The position numbers and the translations under genes are program-made. The notes below the pieces were generated by a model. That model ran no database searches. It had not been told where the DNA came from and saw nothing but the letters and a program-made list of their open reading frames with translations. From NCBI GenBank assembly GCA_030432595.1, contig JAUIGU010000024.1:1-59955 (forward strand): a DNA stretch of 59,955 nucleotides, read 5' to 3'. Position 1 is the stretch's first letter, and each line of letters starts with the position of its first letter. Of this stretch, positions 27,214-36,289 are shown piece after piece. The DNA comes from Phycisphaerae bacterium (GTDB taxonomy: Bacteria; Planctomycetota; Phycisphaerae; Phycisphaerales; Phycisphaeraceae).

Positions 27214-27852
27214 ATGCCGTCAAAACGGAGTTTGGGAATCATTGCGGTGTCCATGGCCTTGAGTACGTCGGCGTCATCCACGCCCGTCACGTTCTCGTAC
27301 GAGGCGATCCCGAGTTGGTTTATGTTCGTCGAAGACACGCCCCAGCTTTTGGCTGCGTTCGACGTCTTGAACGGAACCCCGGCCCGGATTGACTTTACAT
27401 TCGATCCGGACAATCCAAACACCTCGTCTCCCCTGGCCGGCGACTACGGCCCCCTCGATTCCGTAGTGCTCACCGTAGATGGTCACAGCTTCACCGGGGA
27501 TGTCGGCAGCTACATGTACATCGCAGACGGCCAGATCGATGCATTCGGCGTCAACTCACCGCTTTCGGGTTCAGGGTTTGACGGCCGCGGGTACACGGTC
27601 GTCGGCGTCGAGTTCGACATCTACGATGAGACCGGTGAGGCGCTGAACTCCGAAGACCTCCCCAGCACGCCGTTTGACCCGAGCTTGTTCCCCGGCGCAG
27701 AACTCACCATCAACTTGATTGACATTAACGGTGTGTTCGGTGCGATAAATACGACGGGGCCGTTCATCCTTGTCCCCGAACCAGCCGTCGGGGCGGCGCT
27801 GACGCTGCCCGGGTTTTTGTTCAGACGAACGCGCCCGATGACCCGACGCTGA
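27214..27852 (+). CDS. Small PEP-CTERM exported protein
   Basis: 212 aa, the smallest of the group and the only one without the dockerin-like module. The ATG at 27214 has GGAGGA nine bases upstream and starts 27 bases after the previous gene, so it is probably co-transcribed. The signal peptide is about 22 residues, followed by a mature domain (PVTFSYEAIPSWFMFVEDT...) like the small immunoglobulin-like PEP-CTERM proteins of unknown role. It ends VPEPAVGAALTLPGFLFRR and a basic tail. G+C is lower than in its neighbours. Confidence 0.75.
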   Translation: MPSKRSLGIIAVSMALSTSASSTPVTFSYEAIPSWFMFVEDTPQLLAAFDVLNGTPARIDFTFDPDNPNTSSPLAGDYGPLDSVVLTVDGHSFTGDVGSYMYIADGQIDAFGVNSPLSGSGFDGRGYTVVGVEFDIYDETGEALNSEDLPSTPFDPSLFPGAELTINLIDINGVFGAINTTGPFILVPEPAVGAALTLPGFLFRRTRPMTRR

Positions 27853-27869
27853 TCTCGTTCCGCGAATCC

Positions 27870-28733
27870 TTATCTGATGGATTCTTCCGCGAAGTGCTCG
27901 CGCAGCCACCGCTTCATCGCGCCCCAGGCGCGCGGCTCGGCGGTCTCGCTGTACTTCGCGCCGGGGTGGAAGCTGCCGTCGGCTTCGGGGTTGGTGAAGC
28001 TGTGGACCGCGTGGCCGTAGAGGGCAACCTCGTAGTCCACCTCCGAGAGCTCGAGCGCGTCGACGGCCTTGCGGAGTTTGTCGAGCGGGTCGAACGGGTC
28101 GGCCGCGCCGTGGCAGATGAGCACCGCGGCCTGGATGTCGTCCAGCTCGTCCTGGGCCGGGACCACCGGGCTGCCGTGGAACGACACGACCGCGCTCAGG
28201 TCCGCGCCGCCGTAGGCGAGCTGCTGCACGGTCGCGCCGCCAAAGCAGAACCCGATCGCGCCCAGCTTCGTGCTGTCCACGGTCGGCTGCGCGGCCAGCA
28301 CTGACAGCGCCGCCTGCCCCCGCGCCCGCCAGGTCGTCACGTCGTCGTAGAGTTCGCGCGCCCACGCCGACGCCTGGCTGCCCTCGGTCGTGACGCGCGG
28401 GCTGCCGTCGTCTTCGAGCCCGTACATGTCGGCCGCAAACGCGACGTAGCCCAACTCGGCGAGCTGGTCGGCACGGGCCTTGGCGTAATCGTTCAGGCCC
28501 CACCACTCGGGCACCACCAGCACGCCGGGCGCGGGTTGATCCACCGTGACCTGCTCGCTGTCGTACACGAGGTAGCCCCGGCACGGCAGCTCGTCGTGGC
28601 TGTAGTCGATCTGCTGGCGGACCAACTCGGCGGCGGCGGGTGCGGTCAACCCGGTCGTGAGCACCGGCACCACCAAGACCGACAAAGCGAAACCGAAACA
28701 GGCGCGGCCGGCGGGGTGGGGGCGTGAGTGCAT
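27870..28733 (-). CDS. Exported dienelactone hydrolase family protein
   Basis: 287 aa. A signal peptide of about 34 residues (ending APAAAE) means it acts outside the cytoplasm, unusual for this mostly cytosolic family. The catalytic triad of the family is visible: Cys in IGFCFGGATVQ, Asp in GAADPFDPLD and His in GHAVHSFTNP; the conserved VVPEWWGLNDYAKARADQL is also present. Members hydrolyse dienelactones or related esters; the actual substrate here is unknown. It converges on the small PEP-CTERM gene with only 17 bases between the stops, and no terminator is visible there. Confidence 0.88.
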   Translation of the reverse strand: MHSRPHPAGRACFGFALSVLVVPVLTTGLTAPAAAELVRQQIDYSHDELPCRGYLVYDSEQVTVDQPAPGVLVVPEWWGLNDYAKARADQLAELGYVAFAADMYGLEDDGSPRVTTEGSQASAWARELYDDVTTWRARGQAALSVLAAQPTVDSTKLGAIGFCFGGATVQQLAYGGADLSAVVSFHGSPVVPAQDELDDIQAAVLICHGAADPFDPLDKLRKAVDALELSEVDYEVALYGHAVHSFTNPEADGSFHPGAKYSETAEPRAWGAMKRWLREHFAEESIR

Positions 28734-28947
28734 GGCGGTTCTCTGCGGGTAGACGTGGTGGGGCGTGCCGGTCGATTCACGTCAGATGCGGGGGAGCAGG
28801 CGGCCGGCGTTGCGAACGCGGGATTTTAGGCGATACCGGGCTACCGCTCGTTGGGGGCCGGGTTTAGGATGAAACGGACGCACCGCGACGGTGTTTTCGC
28901 CGCGACGCGGATCCAACTCCAATCGGCTCAACTTCAAGGGGCTTCAC

Positions 28948-31230
28948 ATGCCGGCCAACCAGGAATCGAACCAGAGAACACACAAGACCGGGTACATCAA
29001 ACCGCGTCTCGGCGCGGCCCGCCGGTGGATGATGTATTCGCTCGTGCTTTCCTGGGCGTGGGTCGTGAGCGCCGCGGCGGACGTCGATGCATTGCTCGAA
29101 CGCGTCCCGGCCGGGTCGATCGCGGTGTTCACCTGGCAGGGCTTTGACGACGCCGACCCGGCGTACGCAGACTCGACCTTCAAGGCGATGCTCGACGACA
29201 CGGACCTGGTCGCGCGCTGCGCACGGTTTCTCGGGGCCATCGGCGAGCGCGCGGCGCAGGAGCAGGGCGGCGACGCCGAAAACGACCTCGCCGCGTGGAC
29301 CGACGCCGTCCGCGAGCTGTGGCAGAGCCCGGCGGTGCTCTACTTTGGTGGCGTGGACTTCGGCGACGCGGTCGCCGTCGAAGGCGAACCCCGGGTCAAG
29401 CCCAGCCTGTCGTTCGGCGTGCTCCTGGAAGTCGACGGCGAGGCCGCGGCCCCGTTCCGCACGTTCTTCAACCGGGCCGTGGAAGACATGCAGAACGAGA
29501 GCGACCTCGCCGAGACACAGGTCGAGCTGATCGACGCCGACGGCGTCATCGGGTTCCGCGCGTCCAAGCCCGGCAACGAACCGCCCGCGTCCATCACGAC
29601 CGACGAACGCTACACAGGCGCCTTTGACCACGGCGACGCGACGCGGCACATGTCGTTCTACCTCGACGTGCCCGCCGGCCTCGCGGCGCTGCGGGAGACC
29701 GTCGCCTTCGACAACGGCGAGGAAGACCTCGCCGATTTCGACCGCTTCGTCCAGGGCTTCGGCGTCGACGGGCTCGGCCGGTTCGCCGGCGCGTCGGGCT
29801 TCGTCGATCGGCAGTGGCAATCCACGCTCACGCTCGAAGCGCCGGCCCCGCGGCGCGGCTTCATCCGGCTGCTCGACCAAGGACCGCTCCGCACCGACAC
29901 GCTGAAACTCACCACCAAAACCTCCCCCTGGGCGCGGACGTTCCGGTTCGATGCGCTCCACACCTACGACACGGTCATCGGCACGATCCGCGGACTGCTC
30001 GAAGAGCCGGAAGTGGAAGAGATGGACCAAGACCTGGCTCAATTCCGGGAGCAGCTCGGCTTCGACCTGCGCGACGACCTGCTCGCGCTGCTGGGGGCGG
30101 ACTGGCTGGTCTACGCCGACGCGTCCTTCGGCGGGATGTACGGCACGGGCCTCGCCGTCGTCCACGACGGCCTCAAGGACCCCGAAGCGCTCGACGCGCG
30201 GCTGCACGACCTCACGAAAAAGTTCAACGCCGAGGGCCAGCGCAACGGCATGCCGTTCCAGTGGATGCCCGTCACGGTCGGCGAGCTGGACGTGCAGACA
30301 CTGCCGATCCCGATCTTCAGTCCCAGTTGGGTGATCGCCGACGGCCGGCTGGTGTTCGCGAACTCGCCGCAGTCCGTGTTCGCCGCCGTGCAGGCCGCGC
30401 GCGACCCGGAACGCCACATCGAAACCAGCGACGCCTTCGCCGCCGTGTCGCCATGGTTCGAAGACGTGGCCGGCAACCCGCAGGCCAAACTCACCAGCCG
30501 GATGGTCGTCGATACGCAGCGCACCGCGGTCACCGTGCACCAGACGATCACCATGTTCGCCGCGATGCTCGGCGGCGAGGTGCAGCGCGAACTGGGCGTC
30601 AGCCCGCTCGAAGCCATCCCCCCGCTCAACACGCTCACGCCGCACCTCGGACCCGCCGGGTCCGTGTCGTGGGTCGACGACGCGGGCTTCCACAGCCGCA
30701 GCCGCATGCCCTTCCCCGGCGCGACGCTGCTCAGCCCCGAGGCGTACTTCTACAACACCGAGCCGGCCGTCCTCGCCGCCGGCACCGGCATCATGCTCCC
30801 CGCCCTGGGCGCCGCCCGCCGCGAAGCACGCCAGACCGCCGCGATGAGCCACATGCGCCAGATCCTCATCGGCATGCACACCTACGCCGTCGACCATGAA
30901 GGCCGCTTCCCCCCCAACCTCGACGTGCTGCACACCGACGATTACCTGCCCAACGATGACGTGTTCCGCCACCCCGCCGACGAACGGCCCTTCGCGGAGC
31001 CTTCGTTCCTGCTCGTCTTGCCCGGCGCCCGGCATGAAGACGTAGAACAAGCCGGCCAGACCATCGCGCTCATCGAACGCGAAGACTTCGATGGCGACGG
31101 CATGATCAACGTCGGATACGCCGACGGCCATGTCGAACGACACACCCTCGAACACGCCGACGAGTTGCTCACCGAACAGACCGGCCGGTCCCTCGAACAG
31201 TGGGCCAACGCCGGCCTGAAACTCGACTGA
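28948..31230 (+). CDS. Large exported protein with H-X9-DG-like prepilin-type C-terminus
   Basis: 760 aa. I prefer the ATG at 28948 (MPANQES, AAGGGG upstream) over the in-frame ATG at 28891. A long N-region precedes a signal/anchor (MMYSLVLSWAWVVSAAA). The first 500 residues start DVDALLERVPAGSIAVFTWQ and resemble the DUF3352 type of exported proteins (recognition by eye). The last 170 residues are different: GIMLPALGAARREARQTAAM, then MRQILIGMHTYAVDHEGRFP and VGYADGHVE. That is the pattern of planctomycete prepilin-like proteins just after the cleaved helix and at their H-X9-DG end. The gene looks like a fusion of these two parts. Role unknown. Confidence 0.72.
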   Translation: MPANQESNQRTHKTGYIKPRLGAARRWMMYSLVLSWAWVVSAAADVDALLERVPAGSIAVFTWQGFDDADPAYADSTFKAMLDDTDLVARCARFLGAIGERAAQEQGGDAENDLAAWTDAVRELWQSPAVLYFGGVDFGDAVAVEGEPRVKPSLSFGVLLEVDGEAAAPFRTFFNRAVEDMQNESDLAETQVELIDADGVIGFRASKPGNEPPASITTDERYTGAFDHGDATRHMSFYLDVPAGLAALRETVAFDNGEEDLADFDRFVQGFGVDGLGRFAGASGFVDRQWQSTLTLEAPAPRRGFIRLLDQGPLRTDTLKLTTKTSPWARTFRFDALHTYDTVIGTIRGLLEEPEVEEMDQDLAQFREQLGFDLRDDLLALLGADWLVYADASFGGMYGTGLAVVHDGLKDPEALDARLHDLTKKFNAEGQRNGMPFQWMPVTVGELDVQTLPIPIFSPSWVIADGRLVFANSPQSVFAAVQAARDPERHIETSDAFAAVSPWFEDVAGNPQAKLTSRMVVDTQRTAVTVHQTITMFAAMLGGEVQRELGVSPLEAIPPLNTLTPHLGPAGSVSWVDDAGFHSRSRMPFPGATLLSPEAYFYNTEPAVLAAGTGIMLPALGAARREARQTAAMSHMRQILIGMHTYAVDHEGRFPPNLDVLHTDDYLPNDDVFRHPADERPFAEPSFLLVLPGARHEDVEQAGQTIALIEREDFDGDGMINVGYADGHVERHTLEHADELLTEQTGRSLEQWANAGLKLD

Positions 31231-31300
31231 CCCCGCGCTTCCGCCTTCACTTCCCCGGACCCCCGTTCCGCATTCCACAACCGCCGACACGGAACCACGC

Positions 31301-32653
31301 ATGAACGTTCACCCCACCCCCCGCCGGCCCGGACGCTTCGCCCGCTGCGCCGCCGCCACGCTGCTCGCCGCCTCCGCCGCGCTCCACGCCCGCCCGCTCG
31401 ACGTCGGCGACCCCGTCACCTTCGCCGCCATGACCACGGCCGACGACTTCCGTCAGGCCCACGACTACCGCGGACGCCTGCTGGTGGTGCACTTCTGGGC
31501 GAGCTGGCACCCGCCGTCCGTCGCCCACTTCGAGACGCTGCAACACGCCGTCACGCACACCTCGGCCGACGGTGTCCGCCTGCTGGGCGTCTGCCTCGAC
31601 GACCTCGCCCGACGCGACGCCGCCGAAAGCGTCATCGCACGCTTCCACCCCGACCCCGAACTCACGGGAAGCCAACCCGGCGCGTGGGAACACACGTTCA
31701 GCCGGCTCCAGACCCCGCCGCTGGACACCCGCTTCTTCGATGAGGCGTACCCCATCCCGACGTGCTGGCTGATCGGTCCCGACGGCGCCGCGCTGTGGCA
31801 AGGGCACCCCGCCGACCTGCCCGCCCAACTGCAAACCCAACTCGTCGCCCTCGCCGATCAACTCAACCCCGACGACACCGCCACGGCCGACACCACGGAC
31901 GCCACCGATCCGCCCGACCCCGACACCCCCACAACCACCGCCGCGACCGATGACGACGACGGCGGCTTCGCGTTCGGCGGCCCCGACGACACCGCGCCCG
32001 AGGCCACGGTCGATTCCGCCAAGGCCGCGCTGCTGAACGCCGAGGACGCCCGCCTCGCCGACCCGCCGGATTTTGACGCCGTGCTCGCGGCGCTGGCGTC
32101 GATCGACGCGCGCCTGCACACCGACCCGCTGATCGCCGCGCACGGCCAGCGCTGGCGTCGGCTGCTCAGCGACCTCAACGCCGACGGCCAGACGCTGTTC
32201 GTCGCCGCGCGCGACGCCGACCCGGCGGCGGGCCTGTCCGTCGACCGCTTCCTGCAGAGCACCGCCCGCATCGACGCGATGGAGGGCCAGGCCCCCGCCG
32301 ACGCCGCCCGCGTCGAACTGAAGATGAACGGCGCCCGGCGCGACCGGGAGCGCGGCCGGGACCTCGACGCCTACGACGACTTCGTCTGGGCGGTCACCGT
32401 CGCCCGCGGCACGCCCGTCGCCGACGACGCGCTGATCGCCGTGCTGCGGTACGAGGCCGACGACGAGTTCATGGCCCTGTTCGCCGCCGCCGAGGCCGAG
32501 TCACAAGCCCAGGCCAAGCTCTCGATGGCCAACGGCTACATCGTCAGCTTCAACGAAGACCAGGCCGAAGTCTTGCTCCGCGAGATCCTCGCCGACTTCC
32601 CCAACACCGACGCGGCGAAGGAAGCGAAGAAGATGCTGGACGAGCTGCGGTGA
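31301..32653 (+). CDS. Exported thioredoxin-fold protein lacking the CxxC site
   Basis: 450 aa, with a signal peptide of about 30 residues (ending LHARP). Residues 35-190 follow the TlpA/AhpC-like plan: LLVVHFWASWHPPSVAHFETL, GVRLLGVCLDD and YPIPTCWLIGPDGAALWQG. Where redox-active relatives have WCxPC this protein has ASWHPPS, so both active cysteines are missing and disulfide chemistry is unlikely. A low-complexity Thr/Asp/Pro linker (about 190-225) leads to a helical, Ala-rich C-terminal half that may be TPR-like (LLREILADFPNTDAAKEAKKML). It lies 70 bases after the preceding gene, and its stop overlaps the next start. Confidence 0.72.
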   Translation: MNVHPTPRRPGRFARCAAATLLAASAALHARPLDVGDPVTFAAMTTADDFRQAHDYRGRLLVVHFWASWHPPSVAHFETLQHAVTHTSADGVRLLGVCLDDLARRDAAESVIARFHPDPELTGSQPGAWEHTFSRLQTPPLDTRFFDEAYPIPTCWLIGPDGAALWQGHPADLPAQLQTQLVALADQLNPDDTATADTTDATDPPDPDTPTTTAATDDDDGGFAFGGPDDTAPEATVDSAKAALLNAEDARLADPPDFDAVLAALASIDARLHTDPLIAAHGQRWRRLLSDLNADGQTLFVAARDADPAAGLSVDRFLQSTARIDAMEGQAPADAARVELKMNGARRDRERGRDLDAYDDFVWAVTVARGTPVADDALIAVLRYEADDEFMALFAAAEAESQAQAKLSMANGYIVSFNEDQAEVLLREILADFPNTDAAKEAKKMLDELR

Positions 32654-33105
32654 GCGAACCGCCGGACGACCACGATCTGCTCAGGCAATACCTCGCCCTG
32701 CGAAACGAAGCGTGCCCACGCTGCGGCTACAACCTCCGACAACTCACAGGAAACACCTGCCCGGAATGCGGGGATGAACTCCGGCTCAAAGTCGGGCTGG
32801 TCGAACCCAAACTCGGTGCGTACCTCACGGCTTTGGTATCGACCGCGGTTGGATTCGGAGGATCGGGCTTTCTTACCGTGTTGGCAACAATTCAGTTGCT
32901 GAATAGTTACAACCTATTCAGGGACCGATGGGTTTGCGCGATACCGATCATGGCCGTTTTGTGCCTGATCTTCGGGCTGATCCTGATCAGGCGTCGATGG
33001 TTCACCGCCAAACCCATACAAACCCAGTGGGCCATTGCGGGATCGGTTTTTGTCCTTGTTTTTCTGGCATATGCAAGCCTGCTGTATTTCATGGTCTTGT
33101 CTTAA
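32650..33105 (+). CDS. Zinc-ribbon membrane protein
   Basis: 151 aa from a GTG at 32650 whose GTGA overlaps the preceding stop, so the two genes are translationally coupled. Residues 22-41 hold a four-cysteine zinc ribbon (CPRCGYNL...CPECG), a hallmark of many small planctomycete membrane proteins. Three hydrophobic segments follow, roughly at 57-82, 95-113 and 126-149. The second half of the gene is AT-richer than the first. No enzymatic motif; function unknown. Confidence 0.75.
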   Translation: MSEPPDDHDLLRQYLALRNEACPRCGYNLRQLTGNTCPECGDELRLKVGLVEPKLGAYLTALVSTAVGFGGSGFLTVLATIQLLNSYNLFRDRWVCAIPIMAVLCLIFGLILIRRRWFTAKPIQTQWAIAGSVFVLVFLAYASLLYFMVLS

Positions 33106-33142
33106 ATGCAAAGATCAGTACGACCATAAGAGACGGCTTCAT

Positions 33143-33877
33143 CTAGGTCCCACCATGTCGCCGAATCGTTTCCGCCACTTCCGAGCGCCGCTCCCCGAGT
33201 TTCTCGCACCGCATCAACGGCGACCACGCGTCCGGCTCGTTCGGGCAGTCGGCGTTGACGTCGACGCCGGCATCGATCAGCACGAGCGCCGCGGCGTTGG
33301 CGGCGGCGTCACTCACGCCTTCTTCCGACCGGATCGCTTCGTGCAGCGGCGTCCGGCCCGCGGCGTTGCGCGGGTCCAGCGCGGCGCCGGCGTTGACCAA
33401 CGCGTTGACCGCCTCGGCGTGGCCGTGCCGCGCCGCCAGGTGCAGCGGGCGGTCCGCGCGGGCGTCCAACACCTCCAGGTCTGCGTCCGCATCCAGCAGC
33501 GCCGCGATCACCGGCACATACCCCCGCCGCGCCGCCAGGTGCAGCGGCGTCTGCCGGGCGTGGTGCGGCGTGTCGAAACGCGTCCGGCAGTCCGGCCGAA
33601 CACGCAGGTCCAATAACCACGCAACCACTTGCGCTGCGCCCGCGTCGGCGGCGAAGTGCAGCGGCATCCACATCTCCTGGCCCCACGCCACAGGCTGCGT
33701 CACGAACTGGTTCGCCCGACCCGGCTTCTCTTCCAACATCCCACGGACCGCCGCCACCTCGTCCTTGCACAACGCCGCGACCCACGCGTCGGCTTCCCGC
33801 ACGCGCAGGTGCTCCCGTGCCGCGCCTTCAAGCGCTTCAGCATCTTCTTGAGCGTCGGGGGCGTGGTCGTCGTGCAC
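33143..33877 (-). CDS. Ankyrin repeat protein
   Basis: 244 aa. Four to five ankyrin units are visible by their TPLHLAA signature: MPLHFAADAGAAQVVAWLL, TPLHLAARRGYVPVIAALL, RPLHLAARHGHAEAVNALV, TPLHEAIRSEEG with LVLIDAGVDVNAD, and a final SPLMRC. There is no signal peptide or membrane segment, so a cytosolic protein-binding role is likely. It is divergent from the glycogen synthase gene, sharing a 153-base intergenic region. Confidence 0.85.
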   Translation of the reverse strand: MHDDHAPDAQEDAEALEGAAREHLRVREADAWVAALCKDEVAAVRGMLEEKPGRANQFVTQPVAWGQEMWMPLHFAADAGAAQVVAWLLDLRVRPDCRTRFDTPHHARQTPLHLAARRGYVPVIAALLDADADLEVLDARADRPLHLAARHGHAEAVNALVNAGAALDPRNAAGRTPLHEAIRSEEGVSDAAANAAALVLIDAGVDVNADCPNEPDAWSPLMRCEKLGERRSEVAETIRRHGGT

Positions 33878-34030
33878 AATTCGAGGCCGGCCAAGGGTCG
33901 TGCGGGCCGGCCCGACCGCGGGGTTTCCTTTGACGGTCCGGCGCAGCGCTGGCCGATGTTAGTCCCACGGCAAGGCGCTGGTTCGTTTCTCCCCGCCGCG
34001 TCCGATAGTTTCACGGAGGTCCGCCCCGGC

Positions 34031-35941
34031 ATGGCCGAAATCGACGACGGCATCTACGACGAGTCCGGCACGTCCGCGGAAGACGACGGCAACGGCCACG
34101 GTCAGGGCACCGGCGTCCGGTCGACCAGCCCGCGCGTCGCCGCCGTCACCGCGCGCCGCCGCGCCGAGCCGCTGCTCATGGAGATCGCCTGGGAGGCGTG
34201 CAACCAGGTCGGCGGGATCTACACGGTGCTGCGGTCCAAGACGCCGACCATGGTCCGCCGCTGGGGGAGCCGGTACTGCCTGGTCGGGCCCTACGACGCC
34301 CGCAGCGCCCAGGTCGAGTTCGAGCCCGCGCCGCTGGTCGGGCCGGTCGGCAAGGCCGTCAAAAAGATGCACGAGATGGGCTACGGCGCCGAGTACGGCC
34401 GGTGGCTCATCACCGGCCGCCCGCACATCGTGCTGCTGCACCTGGGCGACGCGTACCGCTACCTCGATGATGTGAAGTACCGCCTTTGGGCCGACCACCA
34501 CGTGCCCACGCCCGGCGACGACGCGCTGCTCAACGACGTCGTCGCGTTCAACGAAGTCGTCCGCGTGTTGCTCACCGCGCTCGGCGAGCAGGAGGGCCAA
34601 CGCCGCAAGCTCGTCGCCCACATGCACGAGTGGATGGCCGGCGGCTGCATCCCCATGCTCCGCAAGGAGGGCTGGCCGGGCTCGATGGTGTTCACGACCC
34701 ACGCGACCCTGCTGGGCCGGTACCTCGCGATGAACCACCCGGTGTTCTACGACCACCTGCCGTTCTTCAACACCCACGACGAGGCGCGCCGGTTCAACGT
34801 CGAGTGCCAGCACGGTCTCGAACGCGCCGCGGCCCACGGGTCGCACGTGTTCACCACCGTCTCCGACGTCACCGCCGACGAGTGCCAGCACATCCTCGGG
34901 CGCAAGGTGGACATGGTCCTGCCCAACGGCATCAACATCGACCGCTTCGCCGCCGTCCACGAGTTCCAGCACCTCCACGACCAGTACAAGCAGAGCATCC
35001 ACGAGTTCACCATCGGGCACTTCTTCCCGCATTACACCTTCGACCTGGACCGCACGCTCTACATGTTCACGTCGGGTCGGTACGAGTACCGCAACAAGGG
35101 CATGGACCTGTCGATCGAGGCGATGGCCCGGCTGAACCACCGGCTCAAGTCCGCCGAGACGCCCGCGACCGTCGTGTTCTTCATCGTCACCAAGGCGCCG
35201 CGCCACGGCATCAACCGCCGGGAACTCCAGAGCAGCGCCATGCTCCAGGACTTCCGCAAGATCATCGAACGGTTCCAGGAGCAGATCGGCGAGAAGCTGT
35301 TCTTCGAAGCCACCGCCGGCCGCATCCCCGACCTCAACCTGCTCGTCGACGACTACTGGCGGCTGCGCTTGCGGCGCAACCAGCAGGCCTGGCAGCGCGA
35401 GGGCATGCCCGCGATCGTCACGCACGACCTCATCGACGACGCGAAAGACCCGGTGCTCAACAAGCTGCGCGAGTGCCAACTGTTCAACGCCGCCGAGGAC
35501 CGCGTCAAGGTCGTGTTCCACCCCGACTTCATCACGGCGACCAACCCGCTGTTCGGGCTGGACTACGACCAGTTCGTGCGCGGCTGCCACCTGGGCGTGT
35601 TCCCGAGTTACTACGAGCCGTGGGGCTACACGCCGCTCGAGTCCATCGCCCTGGGCGTGCCGGCCGCGACCTCCGACCTGTCCGGGTTCGGCAGCTACGT
35701 GCAGCACATGGAGCTCAAGGACGCGGGCCGGGGCCTGTTCAACGTCCCCCGCCGCGGCACGCACCCGCACGACTCGGCCGAGGCGTTGACGGACTACCTC
35801 TTCGAGTTCTGCCAGTCCAGCCGCCGCGACCGCATCAACCTCCGCAACGCCGTGGAAGACTTCGCCCAGCACTTCGACTGGAACAACCTGGGCCGGCGCT
35901 ACGACGAAGCCCACGGGCTGGCGATGGACCGGCTGGGGTAA
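34031..35941 (+). CDS. Glycogen synthase, GT3 (eukaryotic-type) family
   Basis: 636 aa from the ATG at 34031 (MAEIDDGIYDESG); the frame is open upstream but not protein-like. It would transfer glucose from a nucleotide sugar (UDP-glucose in the characterised GT3 enzymes) to glycogen. Recognisable blocks are MEIAWEACNQVGGIYTVLRS (the donor-side GGIYTV), VFTTHATLLGRYLAMN, TTVSDVTADECQHILGR, VLPNGINIDRF and the nucleotide-sugar end motif YYEPWGYTPLESIALGVP followed by TSDLSGFG. The first 45 residues are acidic and of low complexity. Bacteria more often use the GT5 enzyme GlgA, so a GT3 enzyme is notable. The MNT gene begins nine bases after its stop. Confidence 0.92.
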   Translation: MAEIDDGIYDESGTSAEDDGNGHGQGTGVRSTSPRVAAVTARRRAEPLLMEIAWEACNQVGGIYTVLRSKTPTMVRRWGSRYCLVGPYDARSAQVEFEPAPLVGPVGKAVKKMHEMGYGAEYGRWLITGRPHIVLLHLGDAYRYLDDVKYRLWADHHVPTPGDDALLNDVVAFNEVVRVLLTALGEQEGQRRKLVAHMHEWMAGGCIPMLRKEGWPGSMVFTTHATLLGRYLAMNHPVFYDHLPFFNTHDEARRFNVECQHGLERAAAHGSHVFTTVSDVTADECQHILGRKVDMVLPNGINIDRFAAVHEFQHLHDQYKQSIHEFTIGHFFPHYTFDLDRTLYMFTSGRYEYRNKGMDLSIEAMARLNHRLKSAETPATVVFFIVTKAPRHGINRRELQSSAMLQDFRKIIERFQEQIGEKLFFEATAGRIPDLNLLVDDYWRLRLRRNQQAWQREGMPAIVTHDLIDDAKDPVLNKLRECQLFNAAEDRVKVVFHPDFITATNPLFGLDYDQFVRGCHLGVFPSYYEPWGYTPLESIALGVPAATSDLSGFGSYVQHMELKDAGRGLFNVPRRGTHPHDSAEALTDYLFEFCQSSRRDRINLRNAVEDFAQHFDWNNLGRRYDEAHGLAMDRLG

Positions 35942-35950
35942 ACTCTTGGC

Positions 35951-36289
35951 ATGGGCATCTTTTCCGAAAAGGTGAATCACGTCTGTCGCAGGCTGGATGC
36001 CTGTGTTGATTTGAAAGACGAGATCATCGTCTTTGGTTCGCAGGTTGAGAATCAGCAAGCCAGAGCAGACAGCGATTTGGATGTCATGATCGTTACGGGG
36101 CGAGACGTCCGGACGCAGGAAGAGACGCGTCGCATCTACTCCGTGCTCGGCGGGACACAGCCTTTTGTTGATTTACTGGTGGTTCCGCGCCACCGTTTCG
36201 ACACCTGGAAGAACACGCCTTGCACTGTTTATCACGACGCAGACCAGAAAGGAGTCAGGCTTGAGCGACATCTCTCCCCTGGCACCTGA
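35951..36289 (+). CDS. MNT-type minimal nucleotidyltransferase (antitoxin-like)
   Basis: 112 aa. The nucleotidyltransferase core is seen in IIVFGSQVENQQARADSDLD: the GS motif followed by the DxD metal site (one residue longer than the usual spacing), with a third acidic strand in PFVDLLVVP. In MNT/HEPN pairs the MNT protein is the antitoxin and can AMPylate its partner; this is known for the MntA/HepT type and inferred here. It overlaps the next gene by 29 nt. Composition is AT-richer than that of the flanking genes. Confidence 0.82.
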   Translation: MGIFSEKVNHVCRRLDACVDLKDEIIVFGSQVENQQARADSDLDVMIVTGRDVRTQEETRRIYSVLGGTQPFVDLLVVPRHRFDTWKNTPCTVYHDADQKGVRLERHLSPGT

